This document shows, piece after piece, positions 27,686-36,843 of a stretch of 64,000 nucleotides of DNA. The number at the start of each line of letters is the position of its first letter. Positions within the stretch are counted from its first letter, which is position 1. The stretch covers positions 124,001-188,000 of the forward strand of contig DAOSSA010000001.1 in assembly GCA_035376985.1 (NCBI GenBank), in the 5' to 3' direction. Under the pieces are notes generated by a model. The model did not search any database, had not been told where the DNA came from, and worked only from the letters and a program-made list of their open reading frames with translations. The DNA comes from Brevifilum sp029548365. Lineage in GTDB: Bacteria > Chloroflexota > Anaerolineae > Anaerolineales > Anaerolineaceae. Made by a program: the position numbers and the translations under genes.

Positions 27686-29905
27686 ATGATCACTATTTCT
27701 GGGTCTGTAGAGCGAGTTACATACTTCAATCCGGATAATGGATACACAGTCCTGAAGATGCGCCCAGACAGCGCACAGAAAGAACGCATTGTCGGTATAA
27801 ACCTTGATGGGCTGCTGACTGTAATCGGGAATTTCCCTGAATTATCCCCAGGAGAACATATTCGGGTTGAAGGCGATTACACGACCCATCCGAAACACGG
27901 CTTGCAATTTAAGGGCACTAAATGCGAAAAATTACTGCCGATTACAGAAGTTGGCATTGAACGTTACCTGGGATCTGGATTAATAAAGGGTATCGGGCCA
28001 CAACTGGCAAAACGCATTGTCAGCAATTTTAAGAGGGAAGCCCTCGAGATCATTGAATCTGACCCCGGTCGTTTGAGTGAAGTGCCAGGTATTGGAGTAG
28101 AGCGTACCCGGAAAATTGTCGAAGCTTGGGAAGAGCAAAAATCGGTCAAAGAGATTATGCTTTTCCTTCACGAACACCAGGTAAGCACCAATCTCGCTGT
28201 GAAAATCTACAAAACCTACGGCGATAACGCATTGAATGTTGTCAGAGAAAACCCGTACCAGCTTGAGCAAGATATTTACGGGGTTGGTTTTAAAACAGCT
28301 GATCAGATTGCTCAAAACCTGGGATTGCCAGCAGACCATCCTGCGCGGGTAGAAACTGGAATTATTTATTTGATCAAGGAGATGATCAATGAGGGCCATG
28401 TTTTTACCCCTCAAAATCAACTTTCTGAACGCGCACAAGCGCTATTAAACGTTGATGCAAATCTTATCCTGAACAGCATTGCACAATTAGCAGCCACCGA
28501 TCGCATTCGCAAAGAGATTTTCAGCCTGCCTACCACTGACACTGACAAAACTGCATCGCAGATTACTGAAAATACACCTGGCTACGGGGAACCTATGGTT
28601 TACCTAATGCCCTTTTATTACAGTGAAAAAGGAGTTGCTTCTTGTCTGCAAAGCTTATTGGCGTATCCGGTAAAAACCTGGCAAGCATCGCTGGGATTTG
28701 AATCAAAAGGTTTGTCTGATGAGCAAAAAACAGCGCTAAAGACCGCGATGAGCCATCCAGTCAGTGTTTTAACAGGTGGACCAGGTACAGGAAAAACCAC
28801 CTGTTTAAAAACTTTAATTGAGGTCCTTGAGAGCAATAATGTCGTCTACGCGTTGGCTTCTCCAACAGGAAGAGCAGCAAAGCGGCTATCGGAAGCTACC
28901 GGACGTGCAGCCAGTACGATTCACCGACTACTGAGGTTTTCACCCGTAGGGGGATATCAACATAATGAAAATAATCCGTTAAAAATTAAATTTTTAATAG
29001 TCGATGAAGCTTCCATGCTCGATCTGGTATTAACCTATCATCTTCTGCAAGCGCTTCAACCCGGGACCCAGGTACTATTTGTTGGCGATGTTGATCAACT
29101 GCCATCGGTTGGAGCTGGGGATGTGCTGCGAGATATCATCACCAGTGGTGCTGTACCGGTCTCGCGGTTGATGACCATTTTTCGGCAATCGCACGATTCC
29201 CAAATTGTTGCCAGCGCTCACAGGGTGAATCGGGGTCAAATGCCCAATTTCTCAAAAACGCAGGATGGCGATTTCTTTCTCTTTCCAGCTGAGGATGCAG
29301 CAGCCGCTGCAAAGTGGATCCTTGACCTGGTTACCGTGCGCATGCCGGATAAGTTTGCCCTCGACCCTGTGAGGGATATCCAGGTTTTATCGCCGTTGTA
29401 TCGCGGCGATGCAGGCGTTGACGCACTGAACCTGTCCTTACAAGACAGCCTCAACCCGGCGCATCCAAAAAAAACCGAACATAAATATTTAGGAACTCTC
29501 TTTCGTGTCGGGGATAAGGTCATGCAGATTCGGAATAATTATGACAAAGATGTATTCAATGGTGATATTGGCTACATTGAGCACATTGATCCCATCGAAC
29601 AAAACCTGACTCTTGTTGTAGATGGATTACGCCAGGTAGTCTATGATTTTGGAGAATTAGACGAGATTGTGCTCGCTTATGCAATCTCTGTCCATAAATC
29701 CCAAGGATCAGAATTTCCAGCTATTGTTATGCCTGTGCTGACCCAGCATTATGTCATGTTACAGCGCAATTTGCTGTACACAGCGATCACCCGAGCATCA
29801 AAGCAGTGCGTCCTTGTCGGAAATTACAAGGCACTTCGCATAGCTATAGACAACAATCGTGTTTCACAACGGTATTCACACCTGGCTGCGCGCATCAAAC
29901 AATGA
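27686..29905 (+). CDS. recD2: RecD2-type ATP-dependent DNA helicase
   Basis: SF1B 5'-3' helicase found without RecBC, involved in DNA repair. 739 residues. The N-terminal OB and helix-hairpin-helix region includes GIGPQLAKRIV and LSEVPGIGVERTRKI (about 100-145). Helicase motifs follow: Ia region SPTGRAAKRLSEATG, Walker A LTGGPGTGKTTCLKTL at about 358-373, Walker B FLIVDEASMLD, motif III VGDVDQLPSVGAGDVL, FRQ, and the C-terminal SVHKSQGSEFPAIVMP and YTAITRASKQCVLVG. The ATG at 27686 matches the family N-terminus; a TTG at 27656 would add ten unrelated residues. Probably a leaderless message. Confidence 0.93.
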   Translation: MITISGSVERVTYFNPDNGYTVLKMRPDSAQKERIVGINLDGLLTVIGNFPELSPGEHIRVEGDYTTHPKHGLQFKGTKCEKLLPITEVGIERYLGSGLIKGIGPQLAKRIVSNFKREALEIIESDPGRLSEVPGIGVERTRKIVEAWEEQKSVKEIMLFLHEHQVSTNLAVKIYKTYGDNALNVVRENPYQLEQDIYGVGFKTADQIAQNLGLPADHPARVETGIIYLIKEMINEGHVFTPQNQLSERAQALLNVDANLILNSIAQLAATDRIRKEIFSLPTTDTDKTASQITENTPGYGEPMVYLMPFYYSEKGVASCLQSLLAYPVKTWQASLGFESKGLSDEQKTALKTAMSHPVSVLTGGPGTGKTTCLKTLIEVLESNNVVYALASPTGRAAKRLSEATGRAASTIHRLLRFSPVGGYQHNENNPLKIKFLIVDEASMLDLVLTYHLLQALQPGTQVLFVGDVDQLPSVGAGDVLRDIITSGAVPVSRLMTIFRQSHDSQIVASAHRVNRGQMPNFSKTQDGDFFLFPAEDAAAAAKWILDLVTVRMPDKFALDPVRDIQVLSPLYRGDAGVDALNLSLQDSLNPAHPKKTEHKYLGTLFRVGDKVMQIRNNYDKDVFNGDIGYIEHIDPIEQNLTLVVDGLRQVVYDFGELDEIVLAYAISVHKSQGSEFPAIVMPVLTQHYVMLQRNLLYTAITRASKQCVLVGNYKALRIAIDNNRVSQRYSHLAARIKQ

Positions 29906-29996
29906 TTATTCTTCGCTGAAGGTGGACGTTCAATTTGCTTCTTTGATATAATTTCAAAAGGTGACTGCATACTGGTAAAGCAACGAAAAGAATCTC

Positions 29997-32900
29997 ATGT
30001 CAATCCGTAACCTGATTATTCTTAGCCACCTCAATCCGCCAGCACAGCGCTCTCATGTCCTGGAACGAAACCGGGTTACTCAAAAGCTAGAGTATTCAAG
30101 CAATTATCCCCTGACCATTCTCGAAGCTGGGACAGGCTATGGGAAAAGCACATCGATTCTCTCCTTTATTAACAATCAGGAGTGCCCGATATACTGGTTT
30201 ACGATTTCTGGCACAGAAAGGGACCCGAAGCTGTTCTTAGCAAAATTGTTTACAGCGTTTAATCAACATGAATACCCCATAGGCGATGAGACACTGAAGA
30301 TAATTGATGCCCCGGAGGCAACCTCCACTGAAGCTTTAATCGCTTTTGTCAACGCTGTTACCACCCATATCACACAGGATGCTTATCTCGTCCTGGATGA
30401 TTTTCATCTGGTCAGCGATGTACCTGATGTATTGGGTTTTTTAGATTGGATTATTGAGCATCTTCCTTCCAAATTGCATGTGATCATATCCACCCGACAT
30501 GCGTTGAGTTTCCCCTCATTCAACAAATGGCGGGTCAAGGATGAAGTATTAATCATCACCAGAGACGATTTAGCGTTCACAGGCGAGGAAATTGCTCGAT
30601 TGTTTGACCAGCAGTATGGCATCACACTGTCTGAACCAGCTATTGATCAAGTGCTCAATAAGACAGAAGGATGGGCGATTGGGTTACAGATGATCTGGCA
30701 AACATTGCAAAATAACCCGGATATGACCATTCAGCAGGTATTAGATGATGAACGTCAATCTAAATCAACCCTATTTGATTATTTAGCAGAAGAAGTTCTG
30801 GAAGGCTTGGAATCCCGCATTCGGGATTTTCTGATAAAAACTTCAATTTTATCGAAGCTCGAAAGTGCCACCTGCGATTTCTTATTGACCATCGAACACA
30901 GCAATGTTTTGCTTGACCATCTTAACAATTCCGGCTTGTTTATTGAAGAGCTGCGTCCCGGTGTTTTCCGTTATCATCAAATGTTCAGATCATTCTTACT
31001 GGATCAGTTTCGCACCGATCCATCACAATTAATTGATTTGCATCTTAAGATTGCCAGTTATTTTCGAGCCCACGAATACTGGGAAGAGGCGCTTTATCAT
31101 TTACTGTCTGCCAGAGATTATTATCAGGTCAACCAAATCTTAGAAAGCATCGGGAAACCGCTGATCCAGGACGGTCGCAAAGAATCGATCACTTATTGGA
31201 TTCACGAGATACCAGAACCTGAGCGGAAGAACTATCCTTATTTGATTTACCTTCTAGGCGAAGTCCACCGATACTCGGGCAGTTTCGATGATGCCCTGGA
31301 ATATTACCACCAGGCAGAACGTCTTTACCGGACAAGCCAATATTCCTTTGGAATTTCTCAAGCCTTGCGCGGTCAAGGCCAGGTTTTCTTAGATACAATT
31401 CGCCCAATTAATGGCGATCAATTGCTTCAAGACGCATTAAAACTGCTCGATCCAAAGGAAATGCCGCATGAAGTTGCTGACCTTTTAGTGTTAATTGCAG
31501 AAAATCAATTGAATCTGGGCTACCCCGACAATGCTGAAAAATTGCTGCGACACGCTTCCGAATTAATGCCAGATTTAGAATTGGAAACCGATTTCATCAA
31601 GGCCCGTGTGTTTTTACGTACAGGGCGTCTGAAAGAAGGTGTCAAGCTCTTGATGGATCGCGAGGCTAATAATCCTTCATTGCCTCACTCTCGACCACAG
31701 CGTTTTCACCGGGAAAGCACGTTATTGTTGTCTTTGTATCATTCGATGCTTGGCGAATCTGAGCAGGCGGAGAAATACGCCTACCAAGGAATTGAAATTG
31801 GTCGGCAATTGCGGTCGAAATTCGTCCAATCGGTGGGTTTTATGCGCCTGGGGCACGCGCTTCTTATTCGAGAGCAATCTCCTTTTACATCCCAACACTT
31901 TATGCAAGCGATGCAATTGTTTCAGGATTCAATCGATCAAATTGATGTAGCCCGCATTCATGTCGAACCGCTTTGGGGAATGTGCCGAGCCTTGGGTTAT
32001 ATGCGCCAGTTCAGCAAGGCTGAAAAACTGGCAATTGAATCCCTGACCATTGCTGAAAAAGCGGGGGATGAATGGATCAGTATCTTGATTCGTCTATCGC
32101 TAGGAGCTGGCGCAATCATTGATAACAAATATGAATCTGCTCAGCGCCATTTGGCCTCTGCAGAAAGTTCAGCATTACGTGTAAAAGATACGTTTACATT
32201 GTGTACTTCCCGATTGTGGCTCGCAATCAAAGCATGGCAACAGGGATACCAAAATACTGCATTCAGTTATTTTGAAAAATGCCTTGCATTGATCATAGAG
32301 CATGGCTATGAATTTATTTTGACCAGGGAAACACTTATTGGTCTTAAAGACCGCGAAGCAATTTATCCTTTGGTCCTGGCTGCGTATTCGAATGGCGTGG
32401 AAACAAATTTTCTCAATTTAATACTGCATCAAAGAGGCATTTCAGGCCATAACTATCATCCGGGTTATACCTTGTGGGTGCAAACTTTTGGCAACTTCAA
32501 TGTTTGGAGGGGGGACCATTTAATTGACATAAAAGATTGGAAGCGTGAAAAAGCCCGTCAATTCTTTCAAATACTGGTTGTTCAACGAGGGAAGTGGGCC
32601 CATAAAGACCAAATCTATGAGTGGCTTTGGCCGGAAACATCTGGTGAAAAAAGCGTCAGTTATTTAAAGGTGGTCTTCAATGCTGTCAACCAGGCTTTAG
32701 AGCCGAATCGCCCTCGGGGAGAAGCCCCGTTCTTTATCGAACGATCACAGGAATATTTTCGCTTGAATCCTGAAGCTCGAGTTATTGTTGATGCGGACTT
32801 GTTTCTGAAGGAAATTAGCCAGGGCACTCTACATGGCGATGAAAATGCATTCAATTTATATCAAGGGCGTTATTTTGAAAGTAATCCGGTCAATGAATGG

Positions 32901-33203
32901 CTTACGCATGAAGAGCAATACTATCATCAGCAATTCGTTCTGGTAGCCGACCGTTTGTTAAATGTATATATTGAAACGGGTGAATTTCAGAGAGCATTAG
33001 ACATCACCCATAAAATCCTGAATGATGATCCATATTGGGAGGCTGGATATCGCGCCCAAATGCTCATTTTTCACCAACTGGGGCAGGTCTCTGTGGTGCA
33101 TGAGGTGTATCATCGTTGTGTTGAAATTCTAAAGGAACAATTAACCGCTTCGATTTCTCCAAAAACTGAAGCGCTTTACCGAAAGCTTGTTTCAGAACCG
33201 TAA
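29997..33203 (+). CDS. large ATPase/TPR transcriptional regulator with C-terminal BTAD (AfsR/MalT-like)
   Basis: 1068 residues. The N-terminal STAND-type ATPase has Walker A AGTGYGKST (44-52) and Walker B AYLVLDDFHLV (about 127-137) with the MalT-like ISTRHALSFP. A winged-helix and TPR-rich middle follow (about 330-800). At the C-terminus a winged DNA-binding domain (about 825-910; WKREKARQFFQILVVQRGKW, IYEWLWPE) precedes a BTAD helical domain (about 920-1065). Such signal-transduction ATPases usually bind an inducer, oligomerise with ATP and activate nearby genes. It is directed toward the CoA-thioester/ABC operon that starts 136 bp downstream and is its probable activator (inference). It ends with a BTAD instead of the LuxR domain of MalT. 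Confidence 0.88.
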   Translation: MSIRNLIILSHLNPPAQRSHVLERNRVTQKLEYSSNYPLTILEAGTGYGKSTSILSFINNQECPIYWFTISGTERDPKLFLAKLFTAFNQHEYPIGDETLKIIDAPEATSTEALIAFVNAVTTHITQDAYLVLDDFHLVSDVPDVLGFLDWIIEHLPSKLHVIISTRHALSFPSFNKWRVKDEVLIITRDDLAFTGEEIARLFDQQYGITLSEPAIDQVLNKTEGWAIGLQMIWQTLQNNPDMTIQQVLDDERQSKSTLFDYLAEEVLEGLESRIRDFLIKTSILSKLESATCDFLLTIEHSNVLLDHLNNSGLFIEELRPGVFRYHQMFRSFLLDQFRTDPSQLIDLHLKIASYFRAHEYWEEALYHLLSARDYYQVNQILESIGKPLIQDGRKESITYWIHEIPEPERKNYPYLIYLLGEVHRYSGSFDDALEYYHQAERLYRTSQYSFGISQALRGQGQVFLDTIRPINGDQLLQDALKLLDPKEMPHEVADLLVLIAENQLNLGYPDNAEKLLRHASELMPDLELETDFIKARVFLRTGRLKEGVKLLMDREANNPSLPHSRPQRFHRESTLLLSLYHSMLGESEQAEKYAYQGIEIGRQLRSKFVQSVGFMRLGHALLIREQSPFTSQHFMQAMQLFQDSIDQIDVARIHVEPLWGMCRALGYMRQFSKAEKLAIESLTIAEKAGDEWISILIRLSLGAGAIIDNKYESAQRHLASAESSALRVKDTFTLCTSRLWLAIKAWQQGYQNTAFSYFEKCLALIIEHGYEFILTRETLIGLKDREAIYPLVLAAYSNGVETNFLNLILHQRGISGHNYHPGYTLWVQTFGNFNVWRGDHLIDIKDWKREKARQFFQILVVQRGKWAHKDQIYEWLWPETSGEKSVSYLKVVFNAVNQALEPNRPRGEAPFFIERSQEYFRLNPEARVIVDADLFLKEISQGTLHGDENAFNLYQGRYFESNPVNEWLTHEEQYYHQQFVLVADRLLNVYIETGEFQRALDITHKILNDDPYWEAGYRAQMLIFHQLGQVSVVHEVYHRCVEILKEQLTASISPKTEALYRKLVSEP

Positions 33204-33226
33204 TATCGCTCGAATCCAATTGATTT

Positions 33227-33274
33227 GTTACCCCCGCGTAACTAATTTGTAATACCGCTTTGGTATAGTAATCT
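33227..33274 (+). promoter_or_regulatory. promoter and dyad sites before the CoA-thioester operon
   Basis: TTGTAA (33247-33252) and TAATCT (33269-33274) are spaced 16 bp, with the SDR ATG 65 nt downstream. Two short dyads are nearby: GTTAC-N6-GTAAC at 33227-33242 just upstream of the -35, and ATACC-gcttt-GGTAT at 33252-33266 inside the spacer. One or both may bind the regulator encoded just upstream. Confidence 0.35.
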
Positions 33275-33338
33275 AAGTTAATGGCTGTTAAGTGCATTTA
33301 TTAACCATGGTCTAATTTATAACTGAAGAGGAGTTCCT

Positions 33339-34103
33339 ATGCGTTTGATCGATAAAGTGTGTTTAATCACTGGCGGTGCAGCAGGGATCGGAAAAGCTAC
33401 GGCTGAAAAATTCTTAGCTGAGGGTGCCAGAGTTGTCATTTGTGATCTGGATTCAGATGCCGGGCAGGCTGTTGCCGATGAATTGAGCAACGGTGCTGTA
33501 TTTTATAAAGTGAATGTCACAAACCGGGCTGATGTTCAGGCATGGGTTGATGATGTGATCGAAGCATATGGGCGTGTTGACGTTCTTGTCAACAATGCTG
33601 GCATCACCCGTGACGGCCTGTTTGTGAAATACAAAGATGGCGAAGTGGTCAGCCAGATGTCAGAAACAGATTTTGACCTCGTACTCAACGTTAATCTTAA
33701 AGGCGTGTTTAATTGCACCCAGGCAGTCATTCCTCAAATGATCAAACAGGGTGGCGGTGTGATCTTAAATGCTTCTTCCATTGTTGGTTTGTATGGCAAT
33801 TTCGGACAAACCAATTACGCAGCAACAAAATTCGGCGTAATTGGCATGACAAAAACCTGGTCTCGCGAATTGGGGCGCTACAACATCCGCGTCAACGCGG
33901 TTTGCCCCGGATTTATTCTCACTGAGATGGTCAAAAAGATGCCTGAAAAAATTCTGGAAGGCCTGGCTGCAAAAACACCGCTGGGTCGAATGGGGCATCC
34001 TGAAGATGTGGCGAACCTGTATGCTTGGCTGGCATGCGATGAGGCATCCTACATTCATGGCGCTGCTATCAGCATCGATGGTGGGATGGTTCTCGGGACA
34101 TAA
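33339..34103 (+). CDS. SDR family oxidoreductase (FabG/3-hydroxyacyl-CoA dehydrogenase-like)
   Basis: NAD(P)-dependent short-chain dehydrogenase, 254 residues. It has the cofactor motif TGGAAGIGKA at 9-18, the NNAG motif near 85, catalytic Ser in NASSIVG, and Tyr/Lys in YAATK (near 158 and 162). Asp in VVICDLDSD at the end of beta-2 favours NAD(H) over NADPH. Compared with FabG it has a few extra residues after the NNAG segment (KYKDGEVVSQMSE). First gene of the operon, with GAGGAG before the ATG. In this setting it most likely oxidises a 3-hydroxyacyl-CoA to the 3-ketoacyl-CoA used by the thiolase (inference). Confidence 0.88.
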   Translation: MRLIDKVCLITGGAAGIGKATAEKFLAEGARVVICDLDSDAGQAVADELSNGAVFYKVNVTNRADVQAWVDDVIEAYGRVDVLVNNAGITRDGLFVKYKDGEVVSQMSETDFDLVLNVNLKGVFNCTQAVIPQMIKQGGGVILNASSIVGLYGNFGQTNYAATKFGVIGMTKTWSRELGRYNIRVNAVCPGFILTEMVKKMPEKILEGLAAKTPLGRMGHPEDVANLYAWLACDEASYIHGAAISIDGGMVLGT

Positions 34104-34154
34104 ATTCATAACAGATCATTGGGTTTTCAAGCCCGGTAATTAAGAGAGGAACAA

Positions 34155-35165
34155 ATGCAACGCTACGGAAATATCATTGGCACCGGCAGGTACTTGCCCA
34201 AAAATGAAATTACAAATGAGATTTTTGCTCAATGGATGGGAGAGGTTAATCCGACATTAGCGACGGTTGTCGGCAAGTTTGAAAAAAGTTCTAACATTAA
34301 GACACGTTTTTACGCAGATGAGGATATGGCAACATCTGATTTAGCTGTTGAGGCAGCGAAAGCTGCCCTGGAAGACGCAGGAATTACCCCTGACGAAGTG
34401 GACCTGATCATTCTGGGTACGGATTCGCCCGATTACATTACCCCGGCGACTTCTGTTGTCGTTCAGGAAAAGCTTGGCGCCAAAAAAGCTGGCACCTTTG
34501 ATGTCAGTTGTGCTTGCGCCAGTTTCCCAACCGGTTTGGCCTTAGGAGCTGGATTAATCAGCACCAATCCGCATATGAAACACATCCTCGTCATTGGCGC
34601 TTATCTGATGCATCGCCTGGCTGATTACAAGACAGATGTGATTAGCTTCTTTTATGGTGATGGGGCAGGGGCTGCTGTTTTAGCGCCCAGCGACAAACCG
34701 GGTTTTGTTTCCTCAACAATTTTTGCAGATGGCTCCTACTATCCAAACTGGGGCATTTATGCTGGTGGAACAGCAGAACCTGCAACAGTCGAAAATGTTC
34801 AATCAGGCAAGACTAAAGTACGTCTGGTGACGGCTTTCCCACCTGAAGTGAACAATGAGGGCTGGCCTAAGCGCATCCGAGAAGTGGCGAAAAACGGCAA
34901 TTTTTCAATTGATGAAATCGATTTTGTGATTTTCACACAGGTCAGATTGAACACCATTGAATTGGTGATGGAAGAGGTTGGTTTGCCCATTGAAAAAGCG
35001 CATTGGATCATGGACAAATGGGGGTATACCGGCTCGGCTTGCTTGCCAATGGCATTTGACGATGCACGAAAATTGGGAAAGATCAAGGCGGGCGACCTGG
35101 TTGTCTTTGTTGGGTCTGGTGTTGGCTATAACCAGGCCGCTGTTGCTTTTCGTATGCAAAAATAG
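34155..35165 (+). CDS. KAS III-like (FabH superfamily) enzyme lacking the usual His and Asn
   Basis: 336-residue thiolase-fold protein. Sequence aligns along its length with 3-oxoacyl-ACP synthase III: the nucleophile Cys121 lies in VSCACASF, FFYGDGAGAAVL matches the conserved FGDGAGA, and the C-terminal GVGYNQAAVAF matches the final strand. However, where E. coli FabH has the catalytic His244 in HQANLR, this protein has FTQVRL with Thr261, and where FabH has Asn274 in HGNTSAA it has WGYTGSA with Tyr291. Loss of both residues argues against malonyl decarboxylation. It may be an acyl-CoA transferring, condensing or hydrolysing enzyme; HMG-CoA-synthase-like activity is an alternative. Lies between SDR and CoA-transferase. 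Confidence 0.85.
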   Translation: MQRYGNIIGTGRYLPKNEITNEIFAQWMGEVNPTLATVVGKFEKSSNIKTRFYADEDMATSDLAVEAAKAALEDAGITPDEVDLIILGTDSPDYITPATSVVVQEKLGAKKAGTFDVSCACASFPTGLALGAGLISTNPHMKHILVIGAYLMHRLADYKTDVISFFYGDGAGAAVLAPSDKPGFVSSTIFADGSYYPNWGIYAGGTAEPATVENVQSGKTKVRLVTAFPPEVNNEGWPKRIREVAKNGNFSIDEIDFVIFTQVRLNTIELVMEEVGLPIEKAHWIMDKWGYTGSACLPMAFDDARKLGKIKAGDLVVFVGSGVGYNQAAVAFRMQK

Positions 35166-35182
35166 AAAATAGGAACTTCATC

Positions 35183-36496
35183 ATGCCACCCAAACAATTT
35201 TCAGATAAATATATTTCCCTTTCGGATGCTGTTTCGATGGTTAAATCTCATCAGAGCATTGGGATAGGAATCGCCGGATCTGAGCCACCGGGATTATTTA
35301 CCGCTCTTGCTGAACGCGCAAAAGATTTGGAAAATGTTCGTTGCTGGACGTGCTTACCCATGCGTTCCTATGATATTTTCACAAAGCCGGAAATGGCTGG
35401 ACGAATTTTTAATGAAAACTGGTTTTATAGTTCTTCTGATCGCCAATGCCATCCTGAGGGCCGTGTATCCTACGTACCGAATAACTTGCATCGTGCCGCA
35501 GCAGATAAACTGGTTGCAACCAAAGGCCACCTGGACATCTTTTGGGGAACGGCAACACCCCCAAACGAAGATGGTTATATGTCCCTGTCGTTAGGGATTG
35601 TTGTTCAGAAAGATTTATTTGAAGCAGCAAGTTTAAAGGTTATCGAGGTGAATTCCAACCTCCCGTGGGTTTATGGTGACACCCTGGTGCATGTATCTGA
35701 AGTGGATTACCTGGTTGAGAACCACGTACCTCTGGTGGAATTGACATCCGAACCTCCCACCGAGGTTGAGCAAAAAATCGGGCGCTATATTGCGGATCTT
35801 ATTGAGGATGGATCCACGATCCAACTGGGCATTGGTGGAATTCCCAATGCTATCACTGCAGACATTATGGAACGCAAGGATTTGGGTATTCATACCGAGA
35901 TGCTTGTAGATGGCATGGTTGATCTGATGGAAGCCGGTGTGGTTACCAATCGAAAGAAGACACTTCACCCTGGGAAATCGATCGGCGCATTTGCTTTAGG
36001 TACCAGTAAATTATACAAGTTCATTAATCGTAACCAAGATGTGGAATTGTATCGAGGTCGTTATACCAACGACCCTTATATAGTGGCCAAGAATTACAAA
36101 ATGATCAGTGTCAATACAGCATTACAGGTAGACATTCTCGGTCAGGTGTGTTCACAAAGCATCGGAACCCGCCAATTTAGTGGGACGGGTGGTCAGTTGG
36201 ACACGCATCGTGGTGCACAGATGTCTCCGGGTGGGCGCGGCATCATTGCTCTGCGCTCAACGGCGAAAAATGGCAGTATTTCAACAATTGTCCCAACACT
36301 GGCGCCCGGAGCAGGCGTGACCGTCCCCAGCCAGGACGTGGATACGATCATCACGGAATTTGGTGTGGCAGAGTTAAGAGGACTGTCTGTTAAAGGGAGA
36401 TTGGAAGCTTTAATCGCCATCGCCCATCCCAACTTCAGAGCTTGGATCCGAGACGAAGCGCATCGCCTGGGTATCGTTCCTAAAACATTTATCTAA
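35183..36496 (+). CDS. acetyl-CoA hydrolase/transferase family CoA-transferase (4-hydroxybutyrate CoA-transferase-like)
   Basis: Family I CoA-transferase that moves CoA from acetyl-CoA or a similar donor to a free acid. 437 residues. Typical motifs are IQLGIGGIPNAI (CoA-binding loop), the catalytic glutamate Glu239 in LGIHTEMLVDG, which forms the glutamyl-CoA thioester, and the C-terminal GTGGQLDTHRGAQMSPGGRG. Butyrate, 4-hydroxybutyrate or propionate CoA-transferases share this layout, so the acid cannot be read from sequence. The ATG follows the KAS III-like stop by 17 nt with AGGA upstream. Its likely task is to activate the imported acid or to recycle CoA from the product. Confidence 0.9.
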   Translation: MPPKQFSDKYISLSDAVSMVKSHQSIGIGIAGSEPPGLFTALAERAKDLENVRCWTCLPMRSYDIFTKPEMAGRIFNENWFYSSSDRQCHPEGRVSYVPNNLHRAAADKLVATKGHLDIFWGTATPPNEDGYMSLSLGIVVQKDLFEAASLKVIEVNSNLPWVYGDTLVHVSEVDYLVENHVPLVELTSEPPTEVEQKIGRYIADLIEDGSTIQLGIGGIPNAITADIMERKDLGIHTEMLVDGMVDLMEAGVVTNRKKTLHPGKSIGAFALGTSKLYKFINRNQDVELYRGRYTNDPYIVAKNYKMISVNTALQVDILGQVCSQSIGTRQFSGTGGQLDTHRGAQMSPGGRGIIALRSTAKNGSISTIVPTLAPGAGVTVPSQDVDTIITEFGVAELRGLSVKGRLEALIAIAHPNFRAWIRDEAHRLGIVPKTFI

Positions 36497-36514
36497 TTAG
36501 AGGAGGTTTATTCA

Positions 36515-36823
36515 ATGTCAGAAATACTCGGAAAATGGGTTCAGGCAGAAGGTCAATCCCTTCCTGGTTTGTGGTTTGAATTTCAAAACGACGGATCTTT
36601 TACTGCCGAATATGAGCCAATGGGAATAATATCCAGCGGCACCTTTGAAATCGATGGTGAAAACATTACCATGCAACAAACCGAGCATACCTTAGGGTTT
36701 ATCGGTGAATTTAAAGGGCTTTTCATTGTGGAAAAGAATCAACTAAAGATGGTTTTAGCTTCCAGTCCCGGTGGAGCACGGCCTGTTGATCTCTCAGAGG
36801 CTCGTATTTACATCAAAGAATAA
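36515..36823 (+). CDS. small beta-rich, lipocalin-like protein of unknown function
   Basis: 102 residues, 18 nt after the CoA-transferase and 20 nt before the thiolase, with a strong AGAGGAGG site, so it is clearly part of the operon. The pattern GKWVQAEG, then FEFQNDGSFTAEYEP, then GTFEIDGENITM, and NQLKMVL reads as successive beta strands with turns, as in short lipocalin-like barrels that hold hydrophobic ligands. No signal peptide and no catalytic motif. It may bind an intermediate or stabilise an enzyme; this is a guess from fold pattern and position. Confidence 0.75.
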   Translation: MSEILGKWVQAEGQSLPGLWFEFQNDGSFTAEYEPMGIISSGTFEIDGENITMQQTEHTLGFIGEFKGLFIVEKNQLKMVLASSPGGARPVDLSEARIYIKE

Positions 36824-36843
36824 AAAAGGAAACAGTGATATTG

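Noticed and set aside
34155..35165. Biosynthetic FabH
   Set aside because: His and Asn of the FabH triad are missing, and the gene is in a CoA-transferase/thiolase operon, not with fatty-acid synthesis genes.
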